A stretch of DNA of 64,000 nt from Amanita rubescens. Taxonomy: Eukaryota; Basidiomycota; Agaricomycetes; Agaricales; Amanitaceae. Below are positions 34,613-47,023 of the stretch, one piece after another; the first letter of the stretch is position 1; every line of letters begins with the position of its first letter. Made by a program: the position numbers and the translations under genes. The stretch is taken from positions 144,227 to 208,226 of the forward strand of contig WION01000064.1 in the NCBI GenBank assembly GCA_015039365.1, written 5' to 3'. Below the pieces are notes generated by a model, which saw only the letters and a program-made list of their open reading frames with translations, searched no databases and had not been told where the DNA came from.

Positions 34613-37600
34613 CTAATCCTCGTCAGACTCCGAGTCTCGTTCACTCGGAGAATCTGAGTCACTGCCACCGTCTGAGGTCTCGATGTCTTCCCAACCCTCC
34701 GGATCTCGATCATCCAGGCTCAGTTCCGAATTGTTTGACTCGCCTTCGGAGTCCTCATCTAGCTCAGGATATTGATCATTTTCCGCCTCTTCCGCCTCAT
34801 CATGAATACTATCACTTTCGGAAGTGGCCATGGATGTGAATGCATAGCGATGCCCGATGCCTTGGCCCCAGTGATAGCGCATGAGAAGATCCCGGTCAGA
34901 GAAGCTGGGTATTCAAATAAGTTAGAGTCAAAATTACCACGTCAAGCTTGAACACACCGGCCGACATAATAAAAATGATAATCTTCGTCATCCTTTGCGC
35001 AACGTGATACACCATCCCCATTTGCTTGTCGCCTGCCTTTAGCAAATGCAGGAATGATATGACATCCCCGCAATACCTCTCTTGGATCCACAAAGTCGAA
35101 AGAGCTGGTTTGGTGCATCGGAGGAAAGTGAACCAAGTCCAATCTGGAGCTACTCCATCCAGAAGACAATGGATCGACGACTTCGAACCATCGCACCCAC
35201 AAAAAGTCAATGCGGCGCGGTTCATGGTCCCGTGCCACAGGTCCTGTGTAGATCACATTTGCATGATATATACCTAGGACACGGGCATACAGAAAGCGAT
35301 GAGGACAAGAAGAACTCGTGGCATCATCTGCAAGGAGCATAACGTTGCAACGAGACGTCCCTGGATTCACAATGTCTGTTCCACGTCGTACATCGTAAGT
35401 AGTAAAATGAAAATGAACACGTTTATGCTCGTAAATGTTGTCGTTCCTTAAGAACACGAAATTGTCTTCCAAAGCGCCGTTGGAGGCTACTCCGACGTCA
35501 AGATTTTCAACAGACTCGGCCTCCGTCAGGTGTTGCACTACAACACGAGGAAGAAGATATCGCTTCAGCTTTGGGTAAAAGCTCTGCGGTGGTGGATGTA
35601 CGAGCGAGGCTCAAGGAAGGGGGAAATTTGTTCACCTTGACAGCAGGATCACCCACATTCTGTTGGAGAAACGTCGGAATGTGCACAGAGAATTTCTCTG
35701 ACTCTGCCATAATGTATTGAACCCCAGGGTCGCTGGCAACAACGGGCTCTGACTCTACTTGAGGATGACATCCGTCCACAGCCTGGCGGATAGCCCTGAT
35801 CTGATACTGTCGTCGTTCAATTCTAGATAGTTGCTTTGGTATTGACCAGCCGCTGGTCCGAAGGAAGCGTGCTTTTGAAATTCGGTGCTCTCGTTCGCTC
35901 TGGCGAACCTCATGAGCCAAAGAGTTAAACATAGTGCCAAGAGGAGCGTACCGGTTGAGTTGAGTACGAGTCCGTCGTACCAAACCGCCGAATACTATAG
36001 ACATAGTCGCCGAGCGCATGAAACTTGTAAGTTTTTAGACTCAGTTGCTTTGGCTTCCTCGCACTGCCATTGTGTTTCTGACGAGTTGACGTTTCTACGT
36101 TCTTTTCCTGACGCCGCATTCGGGCGGTACGTTCGCGTTCTAATTCTCTGGTGGAGAATGCTTTACAAGTTTTTTCCTTGAATTCCCGAATACTATTGCC
36201 GAAAGATGTTGTGACCTGAGAAAAAAGAGCAAGAGTCGTGTCCGTGTGCATACGGAGCTTGGCAAGACCATGCCAGTAAGCCACGTCAAAAAGGACCCTA
36301 AGAACATATGCGTTGTGGGGCTCGGGTAAGAGACCGTCAAAAACGGGTATGGCACACTAGTTGACTCGTAGGTTAGTTAGATTAATGCTAACCTGCGATT
36401 CTACCTACTTGCAACATGTCTTCGTAATCACGAGCCGTCATCTTCTTCAGTTCTGACCGGTTGGTCGTCATTTTCCTTATCCCATCGATACCAAAAGCTG
36501 GGATTTCTCGAAAGCTAATCGGAAGTCAGCGCCTAGCTCCCAAAAAACCAATCAATACTTGCCGCCGGTCCATCTCATGCTTCAAACTTTCATCATGGCA
36601 TTCTAAAAGCCGTAATAGATGGATAAACACTGCCTTCCAAATGCCCAGCTCAACTTCATGCATCAAGTCCACAACAAGCATGTCAAACATTTTGAAGCCA
36701 AGCGGCGTTAACTTCTCGGAGAACGCATTCTGATACAATGGGTGTCACAAAAATCTCATCGCTAAAATTGGCAACCTACCGATGCCGGAACAAGGGAGTC
36801 CTCTTGTAGAAGATGCTCTACCGCTTCCGTGTTGATCATATAATTCTTCTCGTATATGATCCGGCGTGCAGCCTTGACAAGACCATGGCGCTTGAGGTCA
36901 TCAACCCGTGCAAGAGAGGTGCGCTGTGCCATGTCTCGTTTCATTCCCATATTGGGTACACGATCCTTCGGAATGAGACATCGAGGGCAAAGACAGTGAC
37001 CAAGGTTGCGGATACCGGCAATAAGTATTCTAGAACAGTTGTGTGAGTTTTGCAGAACGCCGACGTACAATAGGTGAAAGATTACTTCTCAGGGTAGTCT
37101 GCAGAATACGTAAATATGCGAGGGTAAAAACGACGATGGATGCCGTCACGGCACTCGATTATCACACCGTGCTCATACGCTTTCAGGAATTCATCGTCAA
37201 GAATGATTGCCCATTGAGCGTGGAATATTTCTCGCTGGCAATGTGCCATAAAGGTAGAGCTGATTCCTTTCCGGCCAATATTCTCTGCCGCAAAGGATTT
37301 GAAAGCGTCAGGAAGCTAGCATTCGGCAAAATTGAGGATTTACACATAGCTAAGGAACGAACCTCACTTACCGTTTCCAAATAGGCAACGTGTTCAAACG
37401 CATGCCTTTGGTCTTTTGATTCGTTTCCAATCGCAAGATAAATGGGGCAAAGTTTTTTAGTGCTGAAGGCCGTCAAGTGAGTGGGATCCGAGGCAAACAT
37501 AAGGCCCAGTACGATGCGTGGAAGCTGACAATCTGGTTCTCGAGGAGAATCCTGGAGCATGCGGTGAGCTTCAAAGAACGCCTCCGATGTATAGAGTTCG

Positions 37601-38992
37601 CCGTAAACTCGGACTGGGTCAACAGTATCGCTTGGCTGCCAAAAAAGTTCATACGGTTCGAACTGAAAACCAGAAGCAGAGGTTTGGGTAATCTTTTCTT
37701 TGATCACCGATATCAACCTACGATGATGTAGGATACCCGCATCAAAGTCTTTTGGCCCTGGATGCAACATTCGATTGTGGAAAGGGACGTTGATCTTGAC
37801 CGGTGTTTGGATCCAACCTCCCTTTGACTGCTTGTTCGCTTCCGACGGTTGATTCACTTTTGACCGCTTGTTAGCCTCCGACTGCTTATTCGCCCCGATG
37901 TCATCATCATCCGAGCTGTCGAGGCGCTCTCCGCCCAGCTTTGCATCGATAAGCCGCCAATTCTTGCCGGAAACATCTTCCGGACAAAAGGAAGGGTGCC
38001 CAACTATTTGAAGGAGATTCCGAAAGCTTGACTGCGACTTCTTTTCGCCGCCGTTCCAATACCACTCCCCTAGCAGAAATGAGGATTGGTTTGGATATGG
38101 GTGGTAGATATTGACCGGAAGGGAGTCAGAAGATGATTCTATTAAACCGTTGGAAGATGAGTGCTGCAAAGTATCATGTTCAGGTAGTTTGATAGCGTAA
38201 TACTGCCGAAAAAAACCGAATCCGTCGCATAAGGTCTTGAGGAGTTGGTGCTGCGGACGAGACACTTCTGGCTCAGCTTGGACGCATTCAGGCAGGACCT
38301 GCGAGGGAACTGGAGGAAGAGGTGCTGGAGGCTCAGGTTCCACGTCTCGATAACGTTTTGGCAGTCTCCGATCCTCTCGACGATTCCTCCGCTGTGCCAG
38401 CGGCCGATCCACGTCGTCGTCATCATCCATGACTGCAAGAGCTTCAGCGGCCTGGGGAACTGTTCATACGCGATACGGGAGGGAGTGCGTGGAATCTAAC
38501 CTGTGGGTGAACCAGGGAAAATGCATCATTATTCGATTGCAGTTCGGTTGTCACATTTGCATTTGAAAAGCAATCCACAGCTTGATTTCCGTCAATGACC
38601 TGAGGAACTTTCATAAGCTACATTACAGAAGGTGCATGAAATCTAACCTGTGAATGAACTGGTGAAAGAGGATCGACATTCGATTGCAGATCGGCTGTTA
38701 CATTTCCGTTTGAAGAGCAATCTACAGCTTGACTTGCCTCAATGGCCTGAGGAATTGTTGATTGCACTTCAGCTGTTACATGTTCATTTGAAGAGCAACC
38801 CGCAGCTTGAGCTCCATCAATTCTTTGGCGTTTCTTTGCCCGCCAGGCTTCACCGGCCTTTGCGAGAGCAGCTGATAACCGTCGCTTCATCTTCGGACAA
38901 CTGCGCTGGTGATAACTAAATGCTTGCGGCGTCGAGAACACTCGCCCGCAGACGCAAATTCGAAACCAAGCTTCTAATTCTCGCGAATTCAT
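34613..38992 (-). CDS. Plavaka-type DNA transposase (CMC/CACTA-like)
   Basis: A large multi-exon transposase gene of the Plavaka group found in agaricomycetes. The start at 38992 (MNSRELEAWFRICVCG) is followed by a zinc-finger-like C-x-C-x12-H-x4-C and a basic KMKRRL...AKKRQR stretch. Next come a Pro-rich linker (EPPAPLPPVPSQVLPE), ICHPYPN-like and LLGEWYW motifs, and GLMFASDPTHLTAFSTKKLC followed by PIYLAIGNESKDQR. Further on are CPRCLIPK, FDMLVVDLMHEVELGIWKAV, YKFHALGDYVYSIRRFGTTD with SYSTQ, IERRQYQIRAIR, RIDFLWVRWFEV and FMRYHWGQGIGHRYAF-like sequence. The acidic C-terminus ends SESDED at 34613. Short introns such as the one before SDRDLLMRYHWGQ splice cleanly. No disabling mutation was seen, though not every junction was resolved. 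Terminal inverted repeats were not found by eye. Confidence 0.85.
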
Positions 38993-39334
38993 GGCGGAGG
39001 ATGCGTGCTGTGCAGCGGCTATCAAGAGCTTTGATATAGCCTATAGCCCCGTGAATCCAGGTCTTGGACTCTTCGAGTATGAAGGTTGCAGGGAAAAGCG
39101 CGAAGCGGTGGGGAGCAACAACTAGTACTAGGTCGTTCCTAGAGTGAGTCATTCTGCGGCAGTGCCACAGTGGGTACGGCATTGATGACCCTAGCTGGCA
39201 CCACGGTTCACATTTAGGCTACTAGTAAATCTTATTTGCGTAGGCTCAACATATCGCGTATAGTAATTAGCAATGTTATGACAAAATACGGTCCCTGATC
39301 ACGGACAACTACCAGATTCAGTGAGATAGATTGG
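38993..39334. other. Upstream flank of the transposase gene
   Basis: About 340 bp that should contain the transposase promoter and one transposon end. No TATA element or terminal inverted repeat can be assigned. A minus ORF reaching 39182 continues the transposase frame upstream but has no conserved sequence. Confidence 0.35.
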
Positions 39335-40630
39335 TGGGCGGTCACGCGCCTGCCAAACTGGGCGAACGAGGGCTACGGTATTGTGACTGACGTGTCGAGT
39401 AAAATTACCAAAGGACGCATTGGGCAACTTTCTATCACGAAATAGGGAATTAAAAGAATCTGTTAGCATGCAAGATCCAAATTGAGAGGCTTACGGGCCT
39501 GGTAATAGAAGGAACGGCACAGGATGGGTTGAAAATAAGAAAAGATGCTAGAAGCTGATGGTAGAGGAGCCGTATGCGCCGAATAAGAGAGAAGCCGCCG
39601 CCAACGCGCACAACGTTGGCAAGAAAGCGAACGACGTGGTATTAGGACCGGACGTGTTGAAGGCAATGCTTCTGAATTACATTGAACAACTTTCTATTGC
39701 AGTGATACAGAATTAGAGTGACCGGTCAGCTTGCGAGACGCAAATTTAGCAAAATGACGTACTCAAATCACTATGGACCGTTCCAGCCTGAACCAGCTGG
39801 GCAGATAGTGCTGGTAACGGGGTGAGCTGCAACAGCAGCCGATTCGAGGTAGTGCCTGAAGACATCCAATTCAGGATGACCCAAATTCCAACACCGCTCT
39901 TCCACCGGGTGGGCGTTAGGGGAGGACTCTATTAAACCGTTGGAAGGTGAATGTTGCCAAGTATCACGTTCATGTAGTCAAAGTCAAAATCGTAATGCTT
40001 CCGGAAAAGCCCATACCCTTCACATGGAGACTTGAGGGTTCGCTGCTGTGGACGAGACACACCTAGCTCGGCTTGGATGCATTCAGGGAGGACCTGTGAG
40101 GGTGCTGAAGAAAGAAGCGCTGGAGGCTCAGGTTTCATACCTCGATAGCGTTTTTGGTAATCGCCGATGCTCCCGACGATTCCCCCGTTGTGCCAGTCCA
40201 GTTCAGGTGTCACATTCCCAATCCACGACTTGGCTTCGTTCAACAGCCTGAGGAACCGTTCATACTAAGCGATATAATAAAGAGCGTATGAAATCTAACC
40301 TATGGATGAACCGTTGAAAGAGCATTGTAAGGTAGCCTGGCCACCAGCAAGATGGTACGCATGTTCGATTGAGAAGGGGCGACCCGAAAGTCTATCCCTT
40401 GGGAGCGACGCAACGTCTAACTCCTGTGGTTTCCGCGTGAGGATGACATAAGAGGAAGGTGAGACGCTGAGTCCCAGTGCGAAATGTGACCTGAGTCTCT
40501 CTCAAGCTCTCTTAGGCTCTCTTAGGCTCTCGTTGGCTCTCTTAGGCTCTCTTTGGCTCTCTTTGTCTCTCTCCTGACCCGTGATCACGCGCTCACCCAT
40601 TGAAATTCTATTTTGAGAATGGCCCAAGGT
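39335..40630. mobile_element. Plavaka-derived composite repeat, copy 1 (5' truncated)
   Basis: Begins with CTGCCAAACTGGGCGAACG, then CAACTTTCTATCACG, GCTTACGGGCCTGGTAATAGAAGGAAC, GCCGAATAAGAGAGAA, AAGAAAGCGAACGACG and GGACCGTTCCAGCC. A minus-strand fragment of the Plavaka 5' coding region follows (39935-40320, including SAPSQVLPECIQAELG and FGLFR-like sequence). It ends with a CTCTCTTAGG array and ...ATTCTATTTTGAGAATGGCCCAAGGT. The same order occurs in copies 2 and 3. The transposase piece is interrupted and non-functional. Confidence 0.7.
40490..40575 (+). repeat. Short tandem array CTCTCTTAGG (copy 1)
   Basis: Imperfect 10-bp units (CTCTCTTAGG, CTCTCTTTGG, CTCTCGTTGG) repeated about eight times near the end of composite copy 1. 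Confidence 0.8.
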
Positions 40631-40817
40631 AGGCAGCAGCCAGGATAGCATGAACGACGTTGCGATACATGTTGAGTACCCACTCGGGAAGTTTTTGACA
40701 AGCCTAGAGTGATCAGGCCGTTTTCAATACCATCGTATCTAATGCGTATCATCTTGCTTGTATCTATTACTTTGCTTTGCGTCATGATTGCTTATCTTAT
40801 CACTCGCGCCAGAATAC

Positions 40818-42817
40818 GATTTATTAACAAAGACGACAGATACAAGGAACGCGAAGTGTTGGCTACTGCGAGTGGCAGAGTTTGAGCGTGGCAGGGTGAG
40901 ACCGACATGTAAATGGATGGTATGCTCGACTTTCTATCGCGGAAACACAGGTCAAAACGATTGATTGGTGTGCAGGGCGGGAAACAAGACATACGGGGAT
41001 GGCGATCAAAAGGTTGGTTCGAGGTCATGGTTCAGCGACTTGAGAACGGCAAATGTGCGTCACCTTACCAGAAATGCCAGAACTACTCCCTCCGTAGAAC
41101 GGGTGACGCGCAATCAAACCCGCTTGACGAGGCCTGACGACTGCGTTATAGCAAAGTCCTCAACGCACAAGCTAAAGCAAGATCAACGCTAATATGTGCT
41201 CATTGCGAGAGAGTACAGGTGCCGTCACGCGTGACGTGCCTACCAAATTGGGCGAACGCGCTGGCCAACGCGAAGAACATGGGATGGGGGGAGAACAAGA
41301 CGATATTGTGACCGGCCATATAGAGAAAAATGACAGAGGGACGCGTTGGGGAACTTTCTATCGCGGAAATACGTAATTAAATGTATCGGTTAGCATACGA
41401 GGCACGAATTGAGAGAAATGGAGCACTTACGGGCCCGGTGATAGAAGGAATGGCACTGGATGCGTGTTTCGTGCATAGAAAGTTGAAGGATGCATTGGAG
41501 TGAAGAAAAAAGTGAGAAGCCAACGATAGAGGGGTCGCATGCGCCGAATAAGGGAGAATGTGCCGCCAGCATGGCAACAACGTCAGCGAGAAAGCGAACG
41601 ACGGGGTATTAGGGCTGGACTTACTGAGAGGAATGCTTCCGAATTCCATTGAGCAACTTTCTATCGTGGAGATACATAATTAAAGGAATCGGTTAGCGTG
41701 CGAGACGCAAATTGAGAGAATGGAGCACTTACGGGCCTGGTGATAGAAGGAACAGCACAGGATGCGTGTTTCATGCATAAAAAGTTGGAGGATGCGCAAA
41801 GATGCTAGAGGCTGATGGCAGAGGAGCCGTATGTACCGAATAAGAGAGAACCCGCCACCAAGGGGCACAACATCAGCAAGAAAGCGAACGACGCAGTATT
41901 AGGACCGGACGTATTGAAGGCAAAGCTTCTGGATTCCATTGAGCAACTTTCTATCGCAGTGATAAAGGATTAGAGCAACAGGTCAGCTTGCGAGACGTAA
42001 AATGACGTACTGTCGCTATGGACCGTTCCAGCCTGAGCGTTCTCGGAGTTGTCTTGACACTACGGGAAAGCAGCCGATTCAAGGCTGCTGTTTGGGAGAC
42101 ATCCAATTCAGGACGACCGCGAGGGGAGGACTCTATTAAATTGTTGGAAGGTGAATGCTGCCGGAAAAGACCAAATCCTTCACATGAAGATTTCAGGGGC
42201 CGGTGCTGCGAACGAGACACAGTCAGGTTCCATACCCCGATAGCGTTTTTGGCAATCGCCGATGCTCCCGACGATTCCCCCGTTGTGCCAGAAGCAATGA
42301 TCCACATCGTCGTCATCCACAACTGCAAGAACTTCAATGACGTCAGGAACTGTTCATAATAGCGAAATCTAACCTGTGGATGAACCAGTAAAAGAGCATG
42401 GACATCAGGTGGCATGGAATCTAACCTATGGATGAACCGTTGAAAGAGTAAGGTAGCCTGGCCAATCAGTAAACCAGCAAGATGGTACGCATGTTCGATT
42501 GGGAAAGGGCGACCCGAAAGTCTATCCCGAGCAACGCAACGTGTGGTTTCTGCGTGAGGATGACATAAGAGGAAGGTGAAGAGAGGAGAGAAGCTGTCGA
42601 GGCAACGCCGAGTCCTGCCAATTGAAAGGGGCGAATCTCTCTCAATCTCTCTCAAACTCTCTCAAACTCTCTTAGGCTCTCTTAGGCTCTCTTTGGCTCT
42701 CTTTGGCTCTCTTTGTCCCTCTCTCTAATTTCTGACTCGGCGTGATCACGCGCTCTCATTACCGATATCCCAAGGCTTGATACCCATTGAAATTCTATTT
42801 TAAGAATGGCCCAAGGT
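40818..42817. mobile_element. Plavaka-derived composite repeat, copy 2 (longest)
   Basis: Starts GATTTATTAACAAAGACG, matched by copy 3 at 44733. It then has GTTGGCTACTGCGAG, GGAACGGGTGACG-like sequence, CTACCAAATTGGGCGAACG (about 41240), and two successive CAACTTTCTATCG.GG blocks (41350 and 41648, a local duplication). Next come the GGACCGTTCCAGCC block, the Plavaka 5' fragment (42130-42400, minus), a CTCTCTTAGG array and the end block ...TTCTATTTTAAGAATGGCCCAAGGT. Length about 2.0 kb. No intact ORF is expected. Confidence 0.7.
42625..42725 (+). repeat. Short tandem array CTCTCTTAGG (copy 2)
   Basis: Same 10-bp unit family, about ten imperfect units, near the end of composite copy 2. Confidence 0.8.
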
Positions 42818-43489
42818 ATCACTGAGAAATCTAGTCCTCAATAATTAAACTGACAAAATACCACCTTGTAAGAACAATACCCATCAATCTTTAGAAAATC
42901 GTTCAAAAACAAATCCAAACGGATAGAGTACAAAATCTTCGTTGGTCCCCATTCTCCACAGGCCGACGTGGGCGAAATTGGAGATATTGGGGTCGAAAGT
43001 TCAGATACACAGGAAGTTATTGATACCCTAAACTTTCAACGCACAATAGAACGGCCGAAAAACTACGAAAAACACCAGGTTTATTATAAGACTGAAGACG
43101 GCTGGAGATATGCAGACAAACGTAGGCATGACAATGGCAAACCCTACACCCGACATCCGGAAATCTCATTGTATTTCTTGGACGACTTTTCATTCACATG
43201 GAGAAACGCTAGAAACTACTCTGCCAACAGCAAGCGCCGAACGTCTAAGCAACTCGATTCAACATCTGGAGGGGGAGATCATGATGCAGTTGAGCCAAGT
43301 CACGGTACGAGAATGCCAAGAACCGAACTTGAAAGCATTCTTACCTAGCAACGATAGATGGTGACTCACAAAAACCGAAAAAACGAGCTCGAACAGACTC
43401 GATGACCTTCGATCGCAGCAGTAATATGATCCGCTCCTCTCTACCAAGAAACAAGTCTCTGAAAATATATTTTAGCTCCCTCATGGATC
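42818..43489 (+). other. Probable promoter and unresolved 5' exons of the JmjC gene
   Basis: Open plus-strand segments at 43110-43364 (MTMANPTPDIRKSH..., SNSIQHLEGEIMMQLSQ) and 43365-43440 look protein-like and are followed by a strong acceptor. A consistent splice model to the 43490 ORF was not found. The first 150 bp are AT-rich. Confidence 0.35.
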
Positions 43490-44599
43490 ATGGAAGAATA
43501 TCATCGGTGGCAGAGTAAGGATATCACCGACGCTGCGCACCCAACGCTGCATGAACAAGGGCGGAAAATCCTTTCGAAGTTAGTGACGGTCCTATCCAGG
43601 TCCTCGGAATCGGTCCCTTCATGGCCACATGGGCCAGAATTAAAACATATCATCATTATCCAAGCTCAGAGTGCCGGACACCTCTCGAAGGAGGACTCGG
43701 ACAAACCAGACATGTCGCATGTCATAACGGACTTATCTGAGGCGAGAAGAAATGGCGACCATGCCAGTATTGTCAATTTTTTACGCAATGGTCCCGCAAA
43801 CCACACCCCGATCGAAAAGCTGTTAAAATTGTTTCCCTTGTCTGGAGACAGTTCGGGTGAAAAGGTTCTCCAGATTGGCGCTCTCACCATTCCTGCATCA
43901 TCCTCTGGCCTAGATAAAGTTAACCTATTACCGAACCTGGTCGAGGACTGTACGGAGTTTGTGTGCGAGAGGAAAACGGAAAAGAAGAAATCAGACCATG
44001 ACTCGCTCTTACCGTGGGCCTGGGCAAGCTGTCTTATCCCGATAGGAGCCATCACAGGCCCCCATACAGATTACTGCGGATCGTCCCAGCTCATCCAGCA
44101 TATCAATGGACGAAAACTCTGGCTTTGTTGGCCTCCCACCCCGAGCAATCTTGATATCTACGTGCGAGAGCATTTTTCAGGGCTCACTACCTTTTCAACC
44201 GAAGACGCCATTGATCGATTAGAAGGGTTGGAGTTGTTGCTGTTGGACGATGAACAAACACGTTTTATCCTGCCCGGAGGGACGATCCACGCAGTACTCA
44301 CCTTTAGCCAAAGTTGCCATACTGGGCTGAAGCTTTGCCGTATTGAAGATCTTGACGTGGCAAGGAAGATGTACAAGATTGAGTCAGAGACTATGAACGA
44401 AGAGGAGTTAGACGATAATATGTTTGAACACTACCAGGATTACTTCAAGGACCTGAAGGAGGAACTGAAATTGTGGGGTGAGCTGCGGAAGAAGAGCAAA
44501 AACAAGGAGGTCAATGAAGAGATTCGGCAGTGGATAGGTGTCGTAAAAAACTACTTGAAGGTTCACTCCAAATCGTTGTTCCGGAAAAGACGTACATAG
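43490..44599 (+). CDS. JmjC-type Fe(II)/2-oxoglutarate dioxygenase
   Basis: A 369-residue ORF starting at the ATG at 43490. The double-stranded beta-helix signatures are H192-T-D194 in GPHTDYCGSSQ, a candidate 2-oxoglutarate-binding Lys209 in INGRKLWLCWPP, and a distal His267 in LPGGTIHAVLT. This is the usual HxD...H iron triad of JmjC-like oxygenases. A Lys/Glu-rich C-terminus ends SKSLFRKRRT. Members hydroxylate or demethylate proteins, or act on nucleic acids; the substrate here is unknown. Upstream open sequence from 43110 (METs at 43110 and 43128) followed by tatattttag at about 43474 suggests further 5' exons, but phases did not resolve. A Lys/Arg cluster KPKKRARTD is readable at about 43375. 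It sits between two composite transposon copies. Confidence 0.75.
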   Translation: MEEYHRWQSKDITDAAHPTLHEQGRKILSKLVTVLSRSSESVPSWPHGPELKHIIIIQAQSAGHLSKEDSDKPDMSHVITDLSEARRNGDHASIVNFLRNGPANHTPIEKLLKLFPLSGDSSGEKVLQIGALTIPASSSGLDKVNLLPNLVEDCTEFVCERKTEKKKSDHDSLLPWAWASCLIPIGAITGPHTDYCGSSQLIQHINGRKLWLCWPPTPSNLDIYVREHFSGLTTFSTEDAIDRLEGLELLLLDDEQTRFILPGGTIHAVLTFSQSCHTGLKLCRIEDLDVARKMYKIESETMNEEELDDNMFEHYQDYFKDLKEELKLWGELRKKSKNKEVNEEIRQWIGVVKNYLKVHSKSLFRKRRT

Positions 44600-44732
44600 C
44601 AAGAATTCTTTACGTATTAGCTTAGCTTGAGTCGTCACAAATTGAGGTTGTTGACACATAAGTAGGAATACAAAAAGACAAGACTTAGTGCAACGTTCGA
44701 AGAAAAAAGAGAGCTCACACCGCAGCCCAAAT

Positions 44733-46507
44733 GATTTATTAATAAAGACGAAATACAAGAGATGCGTACGCAGAGCGATTGAACTTGTAAAGCTGCCAAA
44801 GCAAAGAACGTTGGCTACAGCGAGGACGACGGAATTTGAGCGAGGCAGGATATGTACATGGATGGCGTTCACAGCCTTCTATCAGGGAAAAACGGGGCAA
44901 AACCGATTCAGTGGCGTGCAGAACAAGAAAGAGGCAAAATGGTGACTTACGGGGGTAGAGCTCAATATAGCAATCAAGACGTACGCGAGTGAACGCTTTT
45001 AGGCGGAATCTGATGTCCAATGACATTTTTCAGTGACTTGCAAACGCAAAACGTGTGTCAGCTTGCCAGAATTGCCAGAACTATGCCGATTCTCTCCTTC
45101 CGTGGAACGGGTGACGTGCGATCAAACCCGCCAAACAACACCTGACGATTACGTTCGTAGGCGTACGTTGCGAGAGGAGAGATAACTGCGAGGAAGGTGA
45201 GCCTGCAGTTGGATATGTATCTGCCAAATTGGGCGAACGCGAGTGTATCGCGACTGACGGTATGGAGGAAAATTTCCAAAGGATGTATTGAGCAACTTTC
45301 TATCATGAAAATAGGGGACTAAAGGAATCGGTTAGCTTGCAATATGCAAATTGAGAGAAATGGAACGCTTACAGTCCTGGTGATAGAAGGAACGGCACGG
45401 GATGCGCATTTCATGCATAAAAAGTTGGAGGATGCGTTGAAAATAAAGAAGGACGCTCGAAGCCGATCGTAGAGGACTCGAATGCGCTGGCAAATAAGAG
45501 AGAACCCGCCACCAACGCGCACAACGTCAGCAAGAAAGCAAACGACGCGGTATCAGAACTGGACATATTGAAGCTTCTGAATTTCATGGAGCAACTTTCT
45601 ATCGCGGTGATAAAGAATTAGAGCGACCGGTCAGCTTACGAGACGCAAATTTAGTAAATGGCGTATTCAAGTCACTATGGATCGTCCCAGCCCGGGCCAG
45701 CTGGGCAGAATGTGCCGGTAACTCTTGACACTACAGGAAAACAGCAGATTCAAGGCTGGTCTCCGGGAGATATCCAATTCAGGACGAAAAGACCAAATCC
45801 CTCACATGAAGTCGCTGCTGCGGACAAGACACCTATCTCGGCTTGAACGCATTCAGGGAGGACCTGGGAGAATTTTGAAGAAAGAGACGCTGGAGGCTCA
45901 GGTTCCATACCTCGACCGCGTTTTTGGCAGTCGCCGATGCTCCCGACGATTCTTCCGCTATGCTAGCAGCAATCCACGTCGTCGCCATCCACTGTGGATG
46001 AACGAGGATGGACATTCGGTTGCAGTTCAGGTGTTACATTCCCGTTTTAAAACCAATTCACAACCTGGCTTCCTTCGACAACCTGAGGAACCGATCATAA
46101 GCGACACAACAAAGGTTGCATGGAATCTAACCTATGAATGAACCGTTGAAAGAGTAAGGTAAGCCTGGCCAATCAGTAAATCAGCAAGATGGTGCGCATG
46201 TTCGATTGAGAAAGGGTAACCCGAAAGTCTAGCCCCTGGGAGCGACGCAACGTCTAACTCCTGTGGTTTCTGCGTGAGGATGACATAAGAGGAAGGTGAA
46301 GAGAGGAGAGACGCTGAGTCCCAGTGCGAAATGTGACCTGAGTCTCTCTCAAGCTCTCTTAGGCTCTCTTAGGCTCTCTTAGGCTCTCTTTGTCTCTCTT
46401 TGTCTCTCTTTGTCTCTCTGCGCGCTCCATCGAGGCTCTCTAGGCTCGTCTCACACTGTTACCATCATCCAACAGCAGTCAACTTCAGCTGGGATTATGC
46501 CCAAGGT
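44733..46507. mobile_element. Plavaka-derived composite repeat, copy 3
   Basis: Same order as copy 2: GATTTATTAATAAAGACG, CGTTGGCTACAGCGAG, CTTCTATCAGGG, GCCAGAATTGCCAGAACTA, CTGCCAAATTGGGCGAACGC (about 45222). Then CAACTTTCTATC blocks at 45293 and 45593, GGATCGTCCCAGCC, the Plavaka 5' fragment (45790-46140, minus), a CTCTCTTAGG array and a diverged end CCCAAGGT. It begins about 130 bp after the JmjC stop codon. Confidence 0.7.
46335..46425 (+). repeat. Short tandem array CTCTCTTAGG (copy 3)
   Basis: Imperfect 10-bp units as in the other composite copies, ending in several CTCTCTTTGT units. Confidence 0.8.
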
Positions 46508-47023
46508 ATGATCTATTCGGCTAGTTTTGATGACTGCTCTGTTCCCCCCTCTCTGTGTCTTGATCTATGTTGCGCTGCTTCAGAGCTTCTTCTGGCGCGC
46601 AATTCAAGAAATAGATCCTAATTCGCTGTTGTGGAGCTTCAGAGCTTCTTCTGGCCCATGGCGTAAAAGGCGAACTAGGGACAATCAAGAGGATTAAGAG
46701 AAGTCTGACCAACTATGTGTAGGTAGACAAGTCCCCCAGAGCCACAAGGGGAACCTGCAAGCTAGATCATGCACTCCAGGCAGCTACAAAAAGGTTATTT
46801 AAACCTAAGAATGACATCACTGAAAGGCAAGCATATCAAGGTTGGAGGTTGTCTCTCTCTCAATCCTCATCTGTTCATCATCAGATACACAAAGCCACTT
46901 CCTGATAAGGTGTTTAGGCAGGTTGAGGATGAATTATTCAACAGAGAGCTAAGTGAGGAAGAAAGGGAAGGGGGGGGGAACTGGGAAAGAAAAGATTCAG
47001 GTGGAGGGGTAAGAGGCGAATGA
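46508..47023. other. Spacer between composite copies, no gene
   Basis: About 500 bp with a small local duplication of CTTCAGAGCTTCTTCTGGC (46580 and 46637). A purine-rich stretch lies at 46950-47020. No protein-like ORF. Confidence 0.5.

Noticed and set aside
41377..41649. Near-identical 90-residue ORFs at 41377-41649 (minus) and 47166-47438 (plus) as a duplicated small gene
   Set aside because: Similarity extends over the whole DNA repeat including non-coding parts, so the shared ORF is explained by the inverted repeat. No domain is visible.
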